Assembly (NCBI GenBank): GCA_018343915.1 | Contig: JABRWF010000004.1 | Coordinates: 1,302,001 to 1,366,000 of the forward strand | Length of the DNA: 64,000 nucleotides | DNA from: Agroathelia rolfsii | Lineage: Eukaryota; Basidiomycota; Agaricomycetes; Amylocorticiales; Amylocorticiaceae | Direction: 5' to 3' | In this document: in pieces, positions 48,863 through 61,900 of the stretch | Layout of the letters: each line of letters begins with the position of its first letter | Position numbering within the stretch: the first letter of the stretch is position 1 | The notes under the pieces: model-generated | Databases searched by the model: none | What the model was told of the DNA's origin: nothing | What the model saw: only the letters and a program-made list of their open reading frames with translations | Translations under genes and position numbers: made by a program

Positions 48863-50213
48863 ATGTCTTCGATTTCTGGATCATCAACACTCCCAAAATC
48901 TTCCATACCGATCTTTGAGACCGTCGATTCTTTTCGTCAATGGCGCCAAAAGGCATTTGATGAGAAGAAAAGTGTGGGTTATGTGCCTACTATGGGTGCA
49001 TTGCACGAAGGTCATCTATCACTTGGTACGTATTCTAGACTCTACGAAAGGAGCTCTTCCTTCTCTATCCTCCTCTATCCTCATCTCTTGATATGCAAAA
49101 TGCTCGATTATACTCATACTCATGCACCTATTGACGACGAAAAGTACGCAGATCACTCGCCGAAAACGACCTAACCGTCGTCTCCATCTTCGTAAACCCA
49201 GCTCAATTCGCTCCTCACGAAGACTTGACAACCTATCCACGTACACTCGCGCGCGATCTAACTCTACTCGAGGCCGAGTCCTTCTCAAGCCGAGATAACA
49301 CTGGCAATGGTCAACAGAAACAAACGCCCCAACACCGAACCCCATCCGCCGTCTTTCTCCCCACCGTGGGGGAAATGTACCCCTCCGGCATTGTCCAAGA
49401 TGTATCTCAACAGCGCGGTGCGTTCGTTGAGGTGGCTGGCCTTGGCCACCAAATGGAAGGGCGCACACGACCTACGTTCTTCCGTGGTGTTGCTACTGTC
49501 GTTAGCAAGCTGTTTAACGTCATCCTGGTTCGCTTACCATTTCATTTTCTATTTGCTCAACCCCTCATCATATTGATATCTTCATTTTTTTTTTTTTTTA
49601 ATATATTGCTTTCTAACGTGTATGTATCTACGCATACACTTAGCCCACGCGCGCCTACTTCGGCCAAAAGGACATCCAACAGGCGCTCCTCCTTCGACGC
49701 CTATGCCGCGACATGCTCATGGCGTACCCAACGCCGGAAAATCTGCATATCGTACCCACGGCTCGGGATGGCACAGACTCGCTCGCGCTCTCGTCGCGCA
49801 ATGCGTACCTGACAGAGCAAGAGAGGGAGTTTGCAGGGACGTTGTACGCTGCGCTTGATATTGCGCGCCAAGCATGGTCGAGTGCAGGCAATGGTGATGG
49901 TGGGAAGACGACGAAGGCGCAGGTGGTACAACGCGCAGTGGAGTATATCGAGGTGCAGCGAGAGAAGGCGCGTGCCGCTGGGGTGGAGATGAAGTTGGAT
50001 TATGTGGAGATGAACGATTGGCGGACGTTTGAGGTGCTTGAGGATGATGTGACGGCGCAGGATCTGGTCGCTGGTGCTGGTGCTGCATCCCCTGCTGGCG
50101 ATGCGAACGCGGGGAGCTCAGAGCCGGTTTTGCTCAGCGGTGCGGTGTGGGTTGGGAAAACGAGGATAATTGATAATCTTATTCTTGGAGATAAAAGTAA
50201 GATTGTTAATTGA
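48863..50213 (+). CDS. Pantoate-beta-alanine ligase (pantothenate synthetase)
   Basis: Three exons (48863-49025, 49145-49527, 49644-50213) sum to 372 codons (371 residues). Motifs are VGYVPTMGALHEGHLSLVRR (the HxGH ATP site), TVVSIFVNPAQFAPHEDL, VFLPTVGEMYPSGI, LGHQMEGRTRPTFFRGVATVV, FGQKDIQQALLLRRLCRDM, IVPTARDGTDSLALSSRN and YVEMNDWRTFEVL. It joins pantoate and beta-alanine with ATP to make vitamin B5 for CoA, as yeast Pan6 does. The second intron has a run of 13 T. The segment about residues 95-113 (SSRDNTGNGQQKQTPQHRTP) is an insert relative to bacterial PanC, as is an Ala/Gly-rich stretch near the end. The first Met after the leader fits the family start. Confidence 0.93.
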
Positions 50214-51059
50214 TATATAAATTCTTGTGTACTTTACATGATATAAAAGACCAATTACTGGTATAAGAAAGTAGAGAGACCAAACATACGAACACTTCAG
50301 GAACGATGCACAACTGAAGTGTCAAGGGCGAAAATGGATAGACTTGGGTATAAGGAATGGATGGAAACCAGAACAGGAGAGGTAATAGACAAAGGAAAGA
50401 AGGGATGATTAATGCCCATGAGTGGGAGAAATGGACAATGATATGGATACGGAGGGATAAGTGTATATGCTTGGAGTCCAAGGATACAATCGTGTTGGTA
50501 TTCTCCTCATAGCGCTCCTTTCCAGACACAGGCATCGCATACACATCTGACAATGATCATCGTATACACATGTAAAAAGGCACTAATTGCCATATATTTT
50601 GAATCAAGTAACATGTAGATCGGCATAGATATATGCATACGAATATTGACATGTAGGGTATTGTAACACAAGTAAAGAGACAAGAAATCCTTGTATACAC
50701 CACCGGCAAGTGATTTTTTTTTTAAAACGACAATATTGTATACCTTGCTAGGATGTAACGTCGAGAGTGTAAACGATCAATCATACAACCAACCAGGAGA
50801 AAAAGAAGACAATTGAATCAAGGATGATAAAATGTATGAGTTGTATCCCAATGTATGGTTCTCTATAGTATAAGCGAAAGAGCAAAAGGGAATCCAGTGT
50901 CAAACAGAGAGTATCAGCAGAACCAAACAGTGGGAGAACAGGGAAAAGAAATAAAGAAAATCGCAAAGTCCATAGATGCCGAGATCCTAAATATGTGAGG
51001 GAAGATGCACCACCTCATCTTCGAAGAGAGTAATTTTGTCCCTATCTGCTTCCATTCTC
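50214..51059. other. Convergent 3' flanks
   Basis: This AT-rich DNA lies between the stop codons of the pantoate ligase gene and the oppositely oriented Ser/Pro-rich gene. No gene or RNA is recognised. Confidence 0.5.
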
Positions 51060-51902
51060 TCACACACGGACCAGGGAGGTTGCCATATGCGTGGGATGAA
51101 GGATACGAGTTGAGACAGAGCTATCCCTCGGAGAGGGAGAAACGGGCATAGCATGCCTGCCATTGTGCGTAGAATCCATGGACCAGGGGACCATTCCTGG
51201 AGTGACCGACGAAGGCGAGGGTGTGCCCAAGGGGATCGGCGAATGGCTCCATCCAGAGCCATGCATGTCCCTATGTGGGGTTTGTTCTCGATGGGTATGA
51301 TGACGAGCTGGCGTCCGAGAAGGAATGTCGATAGGCGCTGCTCCGGAGGCAGGAGTCGAGTGCGACTCCATATGGTGTTCTTCTGGGCCCGAGGGACGAC
51401 GGGTAGCATCGTGCCGGGACATGGCTTCCTCCCACATCTGTTCCATCTCGGTGAACGTGCGCCACATATCGGGCCTGAATGAGCCCCGACGTGCCACTGA
51501 GGGCGATGTCGGAGATGTTGGCGAAGGGATGATGGGGTATTGTGAATTTGATGATGGGGATGCAGTCACCACGTGCGGGCGATTTTGGTCATGTTGGGGA
51601 GTGCGACGTGTAGCAGAGGCAGTGCTGCGCGCAGCTTCTGTGACAGAGGCTGATGGGCGCCTACCCGAAGATGATGATGAGGGCACGGCCTCGTGAGTGA
51701 ATGAATTCCCTGAGGAGCCTCTGGGGGGGATGTGATCAACAAACGCCTCAAGGACGGCATGTCGTTCGTAGTATTCGTCAGAGTCAGGGTCAAATGCAGC
51801 GCCGCGGGTCCATTTTTCGCAATGGGCAGAATTTGAGGAGGAAGCCGATTGTGTGGATGCAGAGGAGGTGGCATATCTGGTGGAGTAGAGAGGGCGACCC
51901 AT
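51060..51902 (-). CDS. Ser/Pro-rich hypothetical protein (280 aa)
   Basis: A single exon reads MGRPLYSTRYATSSASTQSA to ATSLVRV. The first 60 residues have more varied composition (CEKWTRGAAFDPDSDEYYER, HAVLEAFVDHIPP) and could fold. A short charged segment, RPDMWRTFTEMEQMWEEAMS, near residue 145 is likely helical. The remainder is Ser/Pro/Thr/His-rich and presumably disordered. GC-rich third positions across the whole frame support it as coding. A plausible TC-rich leader lies just upstream (51905-52020). No domain is recognised; a regulatory or scaffold role would be a guess. Confidence 0.65.
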   Translation of the reverse strand: MGRPLYSTRYATSSASTQSASSSNSAHCEKWTRGAAFDPDSDEYYERHAVLEAFVDHIPPRGSSGNSFTHEAVPSSSSSGRRPSASVTEAARSTASATRRTPQHDQNRPHVVTASPSSNSQYPIIPSPTSPTSPSVARRGSFRPDMWRTFTEMEQMWEEAMSRHDATRRPSGPEEHHMESHSTPASGAAPIDIPSRTPARHHTHREQTPHRDMHGSGWSHSPIPLGTPSPSSVTPGMVPWSMDSTHNGRHAMPVSPSPRDSSVSTRILHPTHMATSLVRV

Positions 51903-54818
51903 TGTGAGTATTGGATGGCTTTTTGTTTGGGAGAGTGGAGAGTGTTGGCTGCGAGAGAGGGAGACGAGCCCGAGAGAGAGAGAGAGCGAACGAGATGGAC
52001 TCTGTCGATGAGAAAAGAGCGGAAGATTTATAATGGAGGTGGCATTGCGGAGATAGGGGGGTAATTGATCCAGAAACAGAAACCATCATCATGCCAAGCC
52101 AATGCCCCATTTTCTATCCTTCAGGTCTCCAAACCATCAGCGCCAATCTCTCCAACACTTACCACTCTCTGGGAACAACAATGGCCACAAACAGCTACTT
52201 GGGCGTTTGTCGCTGTGATGTTAACTAGGCAATAGCAGCGCAAGATACTGGTCTTCAGCAACAGCCTACCGCAAGTGCTTGTTTCCAGGCCAATGGTCAC
52301 GGGTGCCTGTAGTTTGTTGTATGATTTATGAATTCTTCTCCAATTGATTCTTTGTCGACTGCACTGATTAACGCCGCGCCTGGTTCGATAATTATACCTC
52401 TTCACCCTCTTGCTCGCTCTCAATCGCCTATGGAATGACATACCACCTTTATTTCTTCCCCAATGTGAGAGCTTTCGGGGGTTCAATGTTCCTGTCTTCC
52501 CGTCCTATGGGTTTGGGGGTCGTACGTTGATATCAACAGGGCCATCTAGAATATTCCAGAGCGTTGGTAGTATGTCTGAGTCGAATCACAGATTGTTCCC
52601 TTGGTGGCGTTGGCTATGTGCTGGATTTTCCCAGTGGCGAATCGTAGCCGTTTCCTCGTTCCCGTCAGTGTAACGAGGCCGTTGATCCAGCAGGAGGAAA
52701 TCCAGTGCATGTGGCTCGATGAATAACATTGTCTTTCATTTTGAAATGACTGGTTTTGTGTCATCAAGTATAGCTTTTGAGCCGGTAAAAAATACCCAGT
52801 ACTGCGTCGGCAGCTGGAGAGTTTCACGGTCCTTCCAGTCAGCATCGGCTTTGATAGAACAAGGAAAATCCGAGATTCTATTTGATACCTGCGTTGTGGC
52901 AATTGGCCAAGCCAAGGTGCCTATCATATCATTAATGTGCCAAGAGAAATAAAAATATAAAAGACAAGAGTCGCTTGAGAGTTTAGATGCTTGACGCTTG
53001 ACGAGGACGTAGCCGAGTCATTGATTCATAGTTTCATTTCTTCATTCCTCAGGCTCACCCACCCTCCGGTGACCTTGAGTAAATAGAGTTTTCCGCGCCG
53101 CGGCGCTGCGCTGCGCCCCCCCCCCCCATGAATGTAAAAGGGTCGACGACATCTCCCTCCCCCTCGGAGCGCTTGTTGGCCTAGTCATGGAATCCGGTCA
53201 TGTCAATATGCCGAGTCATAAAGTCTAAGGCTATGGTCCGCGCAGCACTTTCATTTACCAGCGCGCCTTCGTCTAAGCTAGCAGATGTGGCACTGCTGAC
53301 GACTTCGATAAGCTACAGCGGTGGTGGACATGGGCGCGATGCGAGAAGCGGTACACGCACAGCTATGGAAAACGTTGGAGGAAGTCAAAGGCTAAGTGAG
53401 CGCAATGCATCCACGTGCGCGCTTATAAGTACTATATCCTGCCATACCATGCAATGAAGCACGGCGGCGACGCAGGCGGTCTCTTTTTCTTTGCTAAGCA
53501 ACGAAAAGGCGCGTCAACTTACGTGAAAATGGCCGTTCAATCAGCACATTGACGCATGCAGCGCATCCTTTCTCAATTTCTGTATCTCTTTTGCATGCAT
53601 GTAAAAGTGATCGTAGTCTCGGATAATTGTATTTTCTCATTTTAAGAAAGTAAAAGTATTTACCAGTAGCGTCGTCTTCATTCAAGTTCGAGCCCGGGGC
53701 CCGGGTGCGGCACTGTTGGGCACCGTCACGGTGAGGCCCGTGACCCAAAACAAACAGTTAGAAAGCGCTAAATGTTTGATCGATGCCATAGTAGACAGCA
53801 AGAATATCACTGCTCGTACTGATTCTTACACTCGTTGAATTAATAACATCATATTCAAGTTGATATCGGTGCTTATTGATATTCACTGAGTCAGTTGCTA
53901 GTGTCAGTTTCCACTTACCAGTAGAATCACAAATGATCACCGTGACCGTCGAGAAGCATCAAGTATGGCGCATTGTGCTCGTGATAACGGCTTGATTATG
54001 ACGGTACAGATGATCTCTTTCGTTTGTGGGCGCTTGGAGGACTTCAAGTCAAGGGGTTACACAATTTGCTTCTGAGATGGGGAGTCTAGTTAGTTAGTCC
54101 AAGGGTTAGTCTGGGCTCATAGATTGTAAGAAAATAATCCACAGGTGTTTTTTTTTCACTCTAGGAAGCCTCTAATGGTATCTTATCTCGTCAACGAAAA
54201 AAAAAAAAAGTTAGGTGCTTAGCCCAACTGAATGGATCACTAGCAACCCCCGGACTCGCAAGAAAAATATATCCTTGCGTCACACACAGCTTCACAGCAG
54301 CCGGGCCGGAACGCCGGGCGCAATGCTTCCGGCGCTGTTGTGGGGAGTGACGTCGAAGCCTTCTTCTGACGTTTTTGCTTTACTTTCTTTTTTCTTTCTC
54401 TCTCTCTTAGGTATGGTCGTTGTCTGCCATTGATACAGAAAATAAATATTATGGACCTCCAGAATCATATCATCTCTAACTTGTCTTGTAAAAGGCTGTA
54501 AAAGAACATCAACGCCTCACTTCTACACACCTCTCCAACTTCTCTAGCAGTCGTCGGCCTGAGCATCACCTGTGAATTTCAGTCACACCCTCCCAGTCAA
54601 AATCTAAATATCTAACTGCAGCTACGGAAATGTTTCACATATCTAGCGTTCCGTCATAGTACCATACGCCTCACACCTGGAAGCCTGAGAAGGTGGAAGA
54701 AATCCTTAGGCTCACAACTAGCAGGGTTCTGATAACAATACACTCAACGTGAACAGCTGCTGTTAACAGCAATTACATTCCCTTGGGCTCTTGTACTTTG
54801 GTTTCAGATATTCTCTCC
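51903..54818. other. 2.9-kb spacer
   Basis: The left end is the leader of the Ser/Pro-rich gene. A minus frame at 52736-52927 (MIGTLAWPIATTQVSNRISD to DTKPVISK) looks protein-like but stands alone. A run of C lies at about 53117-53127, next to CGCGCCGCGGCGCTGCGCTGCGC. At 53690-53745 GC-rich inverted repeats (CCCGGGGCCCGGG, ACCGTCACGGT) could form hairpins. An A run lies at 54199-54210. No tRNA or rRNA was found. The last 300 bp precede the dolichyldiphosphatase gene. Confidence 0.4.
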
Positions 54819-56305
54819 ATGGCGCACCTCAAAGCGCCTTCGGCTTCACTGGACCTCACGCACGTTCTTTGTATGTAGTACCCAAACTAGCTTCCATTAC
54901 TATACTCTGTCCTAACGCTGAACGCTGATTATTCCTTTGTTCCTTACCCCCTTGCTCACACGACCCATCATAGACCATGAAAACGACTACCTTTCACAGG
55001 CTCTCGCGCTCATAACCCTCAGCCCCATTCTACTTATGGCAAGTTATTTCAATCAGCCCAATGTTTCCCGAGAGTACATCCCGTGATAACAGCGGCACTT
55101 GTCGATTCTTTTCATTTTGTTGGGCATTATATGATTCCTGACACTCTTTTTTGGCTCATAGGCGTCATACGCCGCACTCGCTGTCCAAACACGAGAGCTG
55201 CTAATATTGAACATGTGGGCCGGTCAGCTCTCCTGCGAGGCTCTTAATTGGCTTCTTAAGCGTGCGATCAAACAGGAGCGCCCAGCCTGTAAGTGACAGC
55301 CATGTTATTCTTCTCTGTGGCCTCTATCCCCTTTATCTCCGTATTCTCTCTTGGTGGGGATGGTTTCCTGTTAGTTGAAATCTTTCATTCCATTTTGGAA
55401 CGCAAAGTCTAGAACGCCATCATTCAAATGTCGATCGCATAAGATTGACCGATTACAAGATCATCTTACTCGCTGTCTTTGAACCTTATTTTACTAACGC
55501 CTTCGCTTACACTCCTTTTCCTCCGAATCTTTTTTAAAAATAATTCTTTGACAGACAGTATCGGAAATGGATACGGCTTCCCCTCCTCGCACAGTCAATA
55601 CATGGGGTACTTTGCTACCTTCCTTGCGTGTCATCTCTTCTTTCGCCACCGGTTCGCATCAACCGGCCTTCCAATGATAGACGCGCTATGGCGCTTGCTG
55701 GTATACACTGGGCTGATCCTCTGGGCAGGTGCTGTCGCTTATTCACGGTAAGCTGGAAAGTCTTTCATTCATTATATTTTCGGCCGTGCTTTATCCTTCT
55801 GAGGAGTCATTTATCTACTCCATATTATGAGCCAACCGCCCATGTCTTGATGTTCTATCAAACTAATTTATTCGTGGATCTGGCTAATATGTATATGTTC
55901 ATTCAAACCTTGTTCTTCTTGCTTGTCATCATCATACAAAAAATAATCTTCCAATTCCATTGCAATAGATACTACCTCACCTACCACTCCACCTTTCAAA
56001 TCCTGTGTGGCCTAGGCATCGGCATCGCCTACGGCGCGCTCTTCTACCTCGTCTTCGAGAAAATACCTCACACATGGCCACACTCGATATTGGGCCGTCT
56101 TCGTTCGGCATTCTTACGCCATCCGCTCGTGTCATGGCTCGAGGTGCGTGATGGATGGGCTGTTTGGGCCGATGGTGGTCGTGCGGACGAATGGAAGCGG
56201 TGGAGGGATCAGTGGGAGGCGCTTGGTGCTGGTTCTCGACGTACTGATCAGTCAACCGCAGCAGGGAAGACCAGTGTGCGTCAGGGAGGAAGAAAAAAGG
56301 ACTAG
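54819..56305 (+). CDS. Dolichyldiphosphatase (PAP2 family, CAX4/DOLPP1)
   Basis: Five exons (54819-54870, 54974-55038, 55162-55288, 55555-55747, 55969-56305) sum to 258 codons (257 residues). PAP2 motifs are KRAIKQERP (K-x6-RP), GNGYGFPSSHSQYMGYF and SRYYLTYHSTFQI. The third has the family-specific Gln where other PAP2 enzymes have Asp. Four hydrophobic segments place it in the ER membrane. It removes a phosphate from dolichyl diphosphate on the luminal side, recycling the carrier for N-glycosylation. Intron 2 begins with GC (ATG then GCAAGT), which is needed to give LLMASYAALAVQTRELL. Intron 3 is 266 nt, long for this window. The basic C terminus (GRKKD) could act in ER retention. Confidence 0.92.
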
Positions 56306-56795
56306 GAGGAATGGCCGTCTAAATCATAATATGACGTATACCTCATTTTAATTAAGCGTGAAACAACAAGCAGCATTTTAGCAGCCCGGATCTTACTGTC
56401 ATTATAGATATCTTACGGATCTTACAAGTGATGCAAATGAGCGTATGAGAGATGATGTGGGACGAGCATGATTCTTATCGGGTCGAGGTAATGATGCTAG
56501 TGAGGTTCAAGCCCTTAGTGCACCCTATCGTGGCGTTTCTGATTCTGCATTAACCATAACAATCCCTTTCACAGCTGGCCTGTAAGTATCTTGGACACCA
56601 GAAGGCAGATGCCAAGAGCAATGTTAGAGCAAGCCCAATGGACAGATCACTTCTACTTAACTTGAGTCTGCACAGCTACTGTATTTGATATCATTATGAT
56701 GGCATTCACGGTTAATGCTATACATACAAAGTTACATACAGATAGTAAATGAAGATAGGCCCGTTAATTCCAATGTTCTGCTCTTATAATGTCCA
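56306..56795. other. Convergent 3' flanks
   Basis: Nothing is recognised between the stops of the dolichyldiphosphatase gene and the BCS1-like gene A. Confidence 0.5.
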
Positions 56796-58924
56796 TCAAA
56801 AGGGTGGCGACGCTAGCGTATCTCTATCTCCAAAGATGAAACGGGAAACAGAGCCTAAATAAGATTTGTTCGGAGCGCCGACACTAGGACCGTTTACTAA
56901 GTTTTCCAAGTCAACCGCATTAGGAGTCGGAGGTCTTTGTCTTTCCTTCGCCGCTTTCTCTTTATCGGCCCAGGCAGCAGCTCCTTGCACAGCTTCGAAA
57001 GGCCGGCATTTGTACAACATTAAATAACCTTGAAGACTAGCCATGGAATGGGTCCGCTCCGGAATGGCTGCTGCGAAACTGTCCGCAAGGTTTTGTAATT
57101 CCTCATCGGATAACATAGGTCCATGGTCTGTATGCGCTCGTCCGATGATGGCAATATCATCTGATGATCCAAGAGTCGTGGCAGAGCTTACCACGAGGGA
57201 TCCGGAGAGGCCAGCACCGGTGCCAGTAGACGTAGTTGTTGGCGGTTTGGCAACGGTTGCATCAATCAAGCCCTCTCCATCTTCACCGGAACTGCAGTCA
57301 CTCTCTTTAAATGTACATGAAAAGAAGTGCTTGAAGAGCTCGGCGGCCTGCCCACGACTGGCGTTCTTGAATTCAATGTGTAGATCCATGCGCCCGGGAC
57401 GGCATAGAGCCGGATCGAGCGCGGAGTACTTGTTTGTAGTCGCAAACAAGATCCGACCCTCTTGAGCGGCAACGCCATCGAGTGCGTTTAGCAATCCACT
57501 CAAGGTGATGTTATTAGGCACCTCTGAAGATCTCAGCGCTTTCTTCGCCGACAAGCTTGTACTTTCCAAGTCCGTCGGTAGATCACGAGTTAGGCCATGA
57601 TACATTGCGACATCGATGTCTTCCATTAATAAGATTGATTGCTCTGGCATATCGGAAACGAGGCGTCTGAGGCTGGTATCGTCCAACCCTCTGTCTGAGA
57701 GGGAAATCATGTACATATGAAGACCAAGCTCTCCCGCAAGGGAGTGGATAAGCGATGTTTTTCCGGAACCAGGTTCACCATGCTGACAATTATGATTGAT
57801 TTATGTTAGCATATATATATTTAAAAAAAGAATGATATTAGATATATACTTACAAGAAGATATCCTCGGCGAAATGGAATCCCACGACTATTGTACCATT
57901 GCTTGTTTGCAAGAAAGTCCCTTGCATCATTTAAGAGGAGATCTTTTATTCCAGGGTCAAGCACAATGGAGTCGAGAGAGCGCTTGGGCCTCTTAGCAGC
58001 GAGATACCAGGAAGGAGTAGATGAATCCCTGATATGGAAATATATTAGTATCAAGAAAGCTAGTCTCATGGACCTGGATCTTCACTTGTTAACCATAAAA
58101 ACGCATACACTTCGCACCAGGGATGATGTAAAATTTTGTTGGGCTTCAACCATAAGCTGGTCAAGAATGGTGCGATCTCTAGAAAAAATACTTCCAGGAA
58201 AGTCAGTAAATCTGTCTTGGAGAGCACTAAATTCGCTATGATACTCGCCTAATCGTCAATGTGTTCACCCTTGCAGAGAACTTATCAGTCGATGCGATGT
58301 TAGCATGAAGGATGCAAGATGCTTACTTTCTTCCAAAGGAACCTTCAAGATCTTTGGACCGAGAAACTCTTAGGATGCGACCATGATACAAAATCATAAG
58401 AGGAAGGAAAGCAATAGGCCGATAGGAGATCCTGAGTGATCCCACTGTATTTCGCAAAGACTTGAAGATACGATGAGCAGGCCCGCTATCGGTGAGGTCC
58501 AATGAGGTGGTGACTTCGACCTCACGAGCAGAGGCTTAGCAGTAAGGGGAAAAAATCAGTATCTCCCCACCACTAAAAGTTAGGACGAGGTGACACACCC
58601 CATCCAGGTTGTTGGTCGAGCCAGGCCATCATCCAATCTGGGTGTATAGAACAATGTGGTGTGTAAGTATAGAATACCAGTGGTTTGATGCAACGTACAA
58701 TAACATGCGTTTTGGTCTTCAAATACCGCCGTGGTGAAAAAAAAGTCGAATAGGTTATTCCAGAGACGATGGATAATGGTGCGGCATGATTCTAGGATCC
58801 CACCAAAAAAAAAGAACATGGCCCATTCCTTATGGCGGGATATGGTACTTAGAAGCAGCAGCATAGGACTCTTGGCGGCGATATGTTCGTTACTCTCATA
58901 GCTTGTTTCGTTGAAGTGGGACAT
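56796..58924 (-). CDS. BCS1-like AAA ATPase, copy A
   Basis: The start is MSHFNETSYESNEHIAAKSP, followed by an N-terminal region with hydrophobic segments (LLLLSTIS; WAMFFFFGG), as in BCS1 membrane anchors. Later exons give RPKRSLDSIVLDPGIKDLLL, DARDFLANKQWYNSRGIPFR, RGYLLHGEPGSGKTSLIHSL (Walker A), ILLMEDIDVAMYHG (Walker B), GLLNALDGVAAQEGRILFAT and TNKYSALDPALCRPGRMD. The exon 57782 boundary joins RGYLL to HGEPG in frame. Yeast Bcs1 translocates the folded Rieske protein across the inner mitochondrial membrane, but fungi have many BCS1 paralogues of unknown role. A Ser/Thr-rich insert lies within the AAA domain between Walker B and the sensor region. About eight exons; those near the 5' end are only approximately placed. 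Confidence 0.82.
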
Positions 58925-61900
58925 TGGATGAAATGAGATACGATGCGTCTAGAGATGTCTAGAATTTATACATGATGCCACAAAAAATGTGATGCGCTGA
59001 CGCCATATAACTTGAAGCCCCTCTGAACGGCCTGGACGTGCATTATAGGATCCGTCTCATGTTCATATTTCTATTTCCAGGAGTCAGATTAACGGCGCTC
59101 CGTAACGTTCTATCCAGGCTAGATTCTGATGCCGTTGCAAATTTCACACTGGACACTGCTAGTAGCAGGAGTACTAAAATAATATGGGGTTCATGTATAT
59201 ATATGCCACTGATTTTGAATCCGTGGGTATCAACTGATGGAAATGAAGTCAGTGCAGCAAAGGGATGTATGGCACCAGTGGGATACAACCTGAGGTTCGA
59301 CTCGGAATTTTAGAGCGATTGACCAGTACGCAGGTTCTTCAGGATTTCTGACGCACGGAGTAGAGTAGAGCCGTTATCTCATCGGATCACTCCCTGACAG
59401 CATGCACACAAGCCACTAATGAAAATTTCATCTGTATCATAAATTAATACATAGTACTAATCGATCCGTCCGTTCCAAAGATCCAATACCCATATATTCG
59501 GCAAACAAAACTGAAAATGCCGAAATGAAAAACAAGCTAGAATAATTGGTTTCTCGAGTCTCAAGCAGCAAATGAGTCAAAAACTTCTTCCTCATGTTCG
59601 AGTTGCAATCAGGTCCCGCTTCCATGAGTATTATAAGCAAGCTTTTCCTAGGCACTGTACACTCTCCCTCTCAGACTACTATACTGCGTACTAGGGTGGC
59701 TTCGAGGTAACACTTCTACAACTTTGACAATCCAGAAGCTACCTAGGCCAACTGTCTGAAGTAGCGTCTGTCTCGGCGACATATCCTCTTGTGCCAGTGC
59801 GAAGTAGTTCAAAAGTTATATTATGGTCAATCATAACCACAACTCCCTTAAAGAGATTTTGGATTGACATTCACCATTATCTGGGCTGCCCTTCAAGTTT
59901 ACCTCAAATACCTCGATGGCATTTGAAGCGAGAGCATCCTGTCGAGCTACTATCTACTAGTCGTACGTGATACATGAGGATCTCGCTTGAGCTGAGTCCG
60001 AGTCTACTTGAGCCTTAAGCACGAAGAAACGATGACTTAAAGCTGGAATACCATCGATCGGTTGGACCAGGCGCCTCAGGTTTCTACGGGCGCTGTTTCT
60101 CGCTATCCTCAAGAAGTCATTCTCAGTACTCTATCAAGTGTCTTATAACAGAAAAGCTACATCAAAATTCATAGAAACGGAATTTCTCATTTTCCCACAA
60201 AAAGCTTTATGAGGGTTTTTTTTTTTTTCTTTCTTTGCTGTTAATCATGATAATGCCAAGTCTCCTAGCCTATCGCATACCGGTATTGGCATTCGTACGC
60301 TTCATTGGTGTCACGAGTCCGTTAGCTATAGCCACCATCTTAGGCATCTTGAGTTTATGCCTGACTTGTCTTTTAGTGCTACATGTAAATATATGAGAAA
60401 TGCTGAGAAACAATGAATCTGACACTTTGATTACTTGACATCATCTTGTTCACAACGGCAACGCTCACGTGCTAGAGCTGAGCTGATCATGATCATGGGA
60501 TGATCTCCGCATCGATCTACTTTCCCGATTTCCGGACAAAGTGAATCTCAACAACTACCGCCATTACGGATTGCTCAATCTACTGTCTCGACTCCGAGTC
60601 CTCAACTGCTTTGAACTTAATGTGTCTCTGGGACTATTCAGTACTATTATGCCATGAAATGACATGCCTAAATGATGACACTGTGGCAAGCCAGCCACAT
60701 CACAGCCACACATGAGAGAACATGCACAACTCGTCACCTCCCCCTTTCTCCTCTCGTCCTCCATCATCGCCCGTAGGAAGCTCTGCGAAGGGCATCATAT
60801 GCAATATCCTCCGCCGCTTACCATGGGCTGCCAGCTGCAGATGACTTCCCCCGCTTCTCGTAGATACTGGTGATGTGCACTTCGTGATGTCTTCTTCGCT
60901 GTTGAGCTGATCTCACCGCAGTTGTAGGTAAAAAAAAGGGAGGTCGATCGCTCTTGTCTGCTTGCCAGACAAGGTGGTAGCCCAGCCCCTAAATGGGAGA
61001 TTACCTTCCTCGTGCTGCTCTTTCGTGCGTCTTCCCTATTGTTGATGTGTCTCCTAGTTGTGCGCCGGGACGTTTGTCCTGCTCATGTCGAGGCATGTTT
61101 TCGTCTCTTGGTGGGCCTCATGGCGGGTACACTGACGCTATCCTATTGTCATGTGCCGACTGCATGAGGTGTGGTGTGGTCGGTTTGTCATTGCCAGTGT
61201 CCCACATCGAAAAGAGTCAAAAAAAAAAAATCGAAAGAAAATAATAATAATAAAATGAAAAAAGAAATAAAAACATTGGCAATGTAAGATCCGATCGTAC
61301 CCCGAGGCCGCGACGTCCAGTTTTTTGTGTGCATATTGATCTGCCTTGATGCGTTTTGATGTCAGGTACATCTCAACCCTCGGCCATTGGGTCGGGTCGG
61401 CATGCATATACACCAAAACGTCAGTGGGGTGCGGCGGCCTTGTCACATCTGGCGTTAGTGTCCCGGTCGGCTCTTCTCCTACCTCTGCGGCTTGTCGAGG
61501 GCCACGGAGACGGGGATTCTATGCACTTGGTTTGCGTCAGCAACCTGAAGTGCAGGGAGCAGATCAGGCGGATGTCAGGCCAGGAGGCAGACGCACAACA
61601 GGGCAAGGAGATGGGGAAGTTGCGCATGACCACGGAGGGTAGCGGCGTAGACTCTGTCTACGCCAAGTAGTCGCCTGCTCACTCATGTTGCCCTCGTATG
61701 GCTCGCATTCGCTGCGAGAACCTATGGCATGCTGAGAATGAGTGTGGTGAACTACTCATCTAATTTTTTCCATCCTCTTAACATCCTTCGCGGATGTCGT
61801 TCCTGGTCCAGGGTTATTTTCGACTTCAATCTTGTAAACAATGCTCGTGTTCTAGGATCGTTTTGTATAATTGGATTATTGGCTTGAAGTTAATAAACCA

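Noticed and set aside
53690..53750. Possible tRNA (GTTCGAGCCC resembles a T arm)
   Set aside because: No acceptor stem or anticodon arm can be folded around it. It is better explained as GC-rich inverted repeats.
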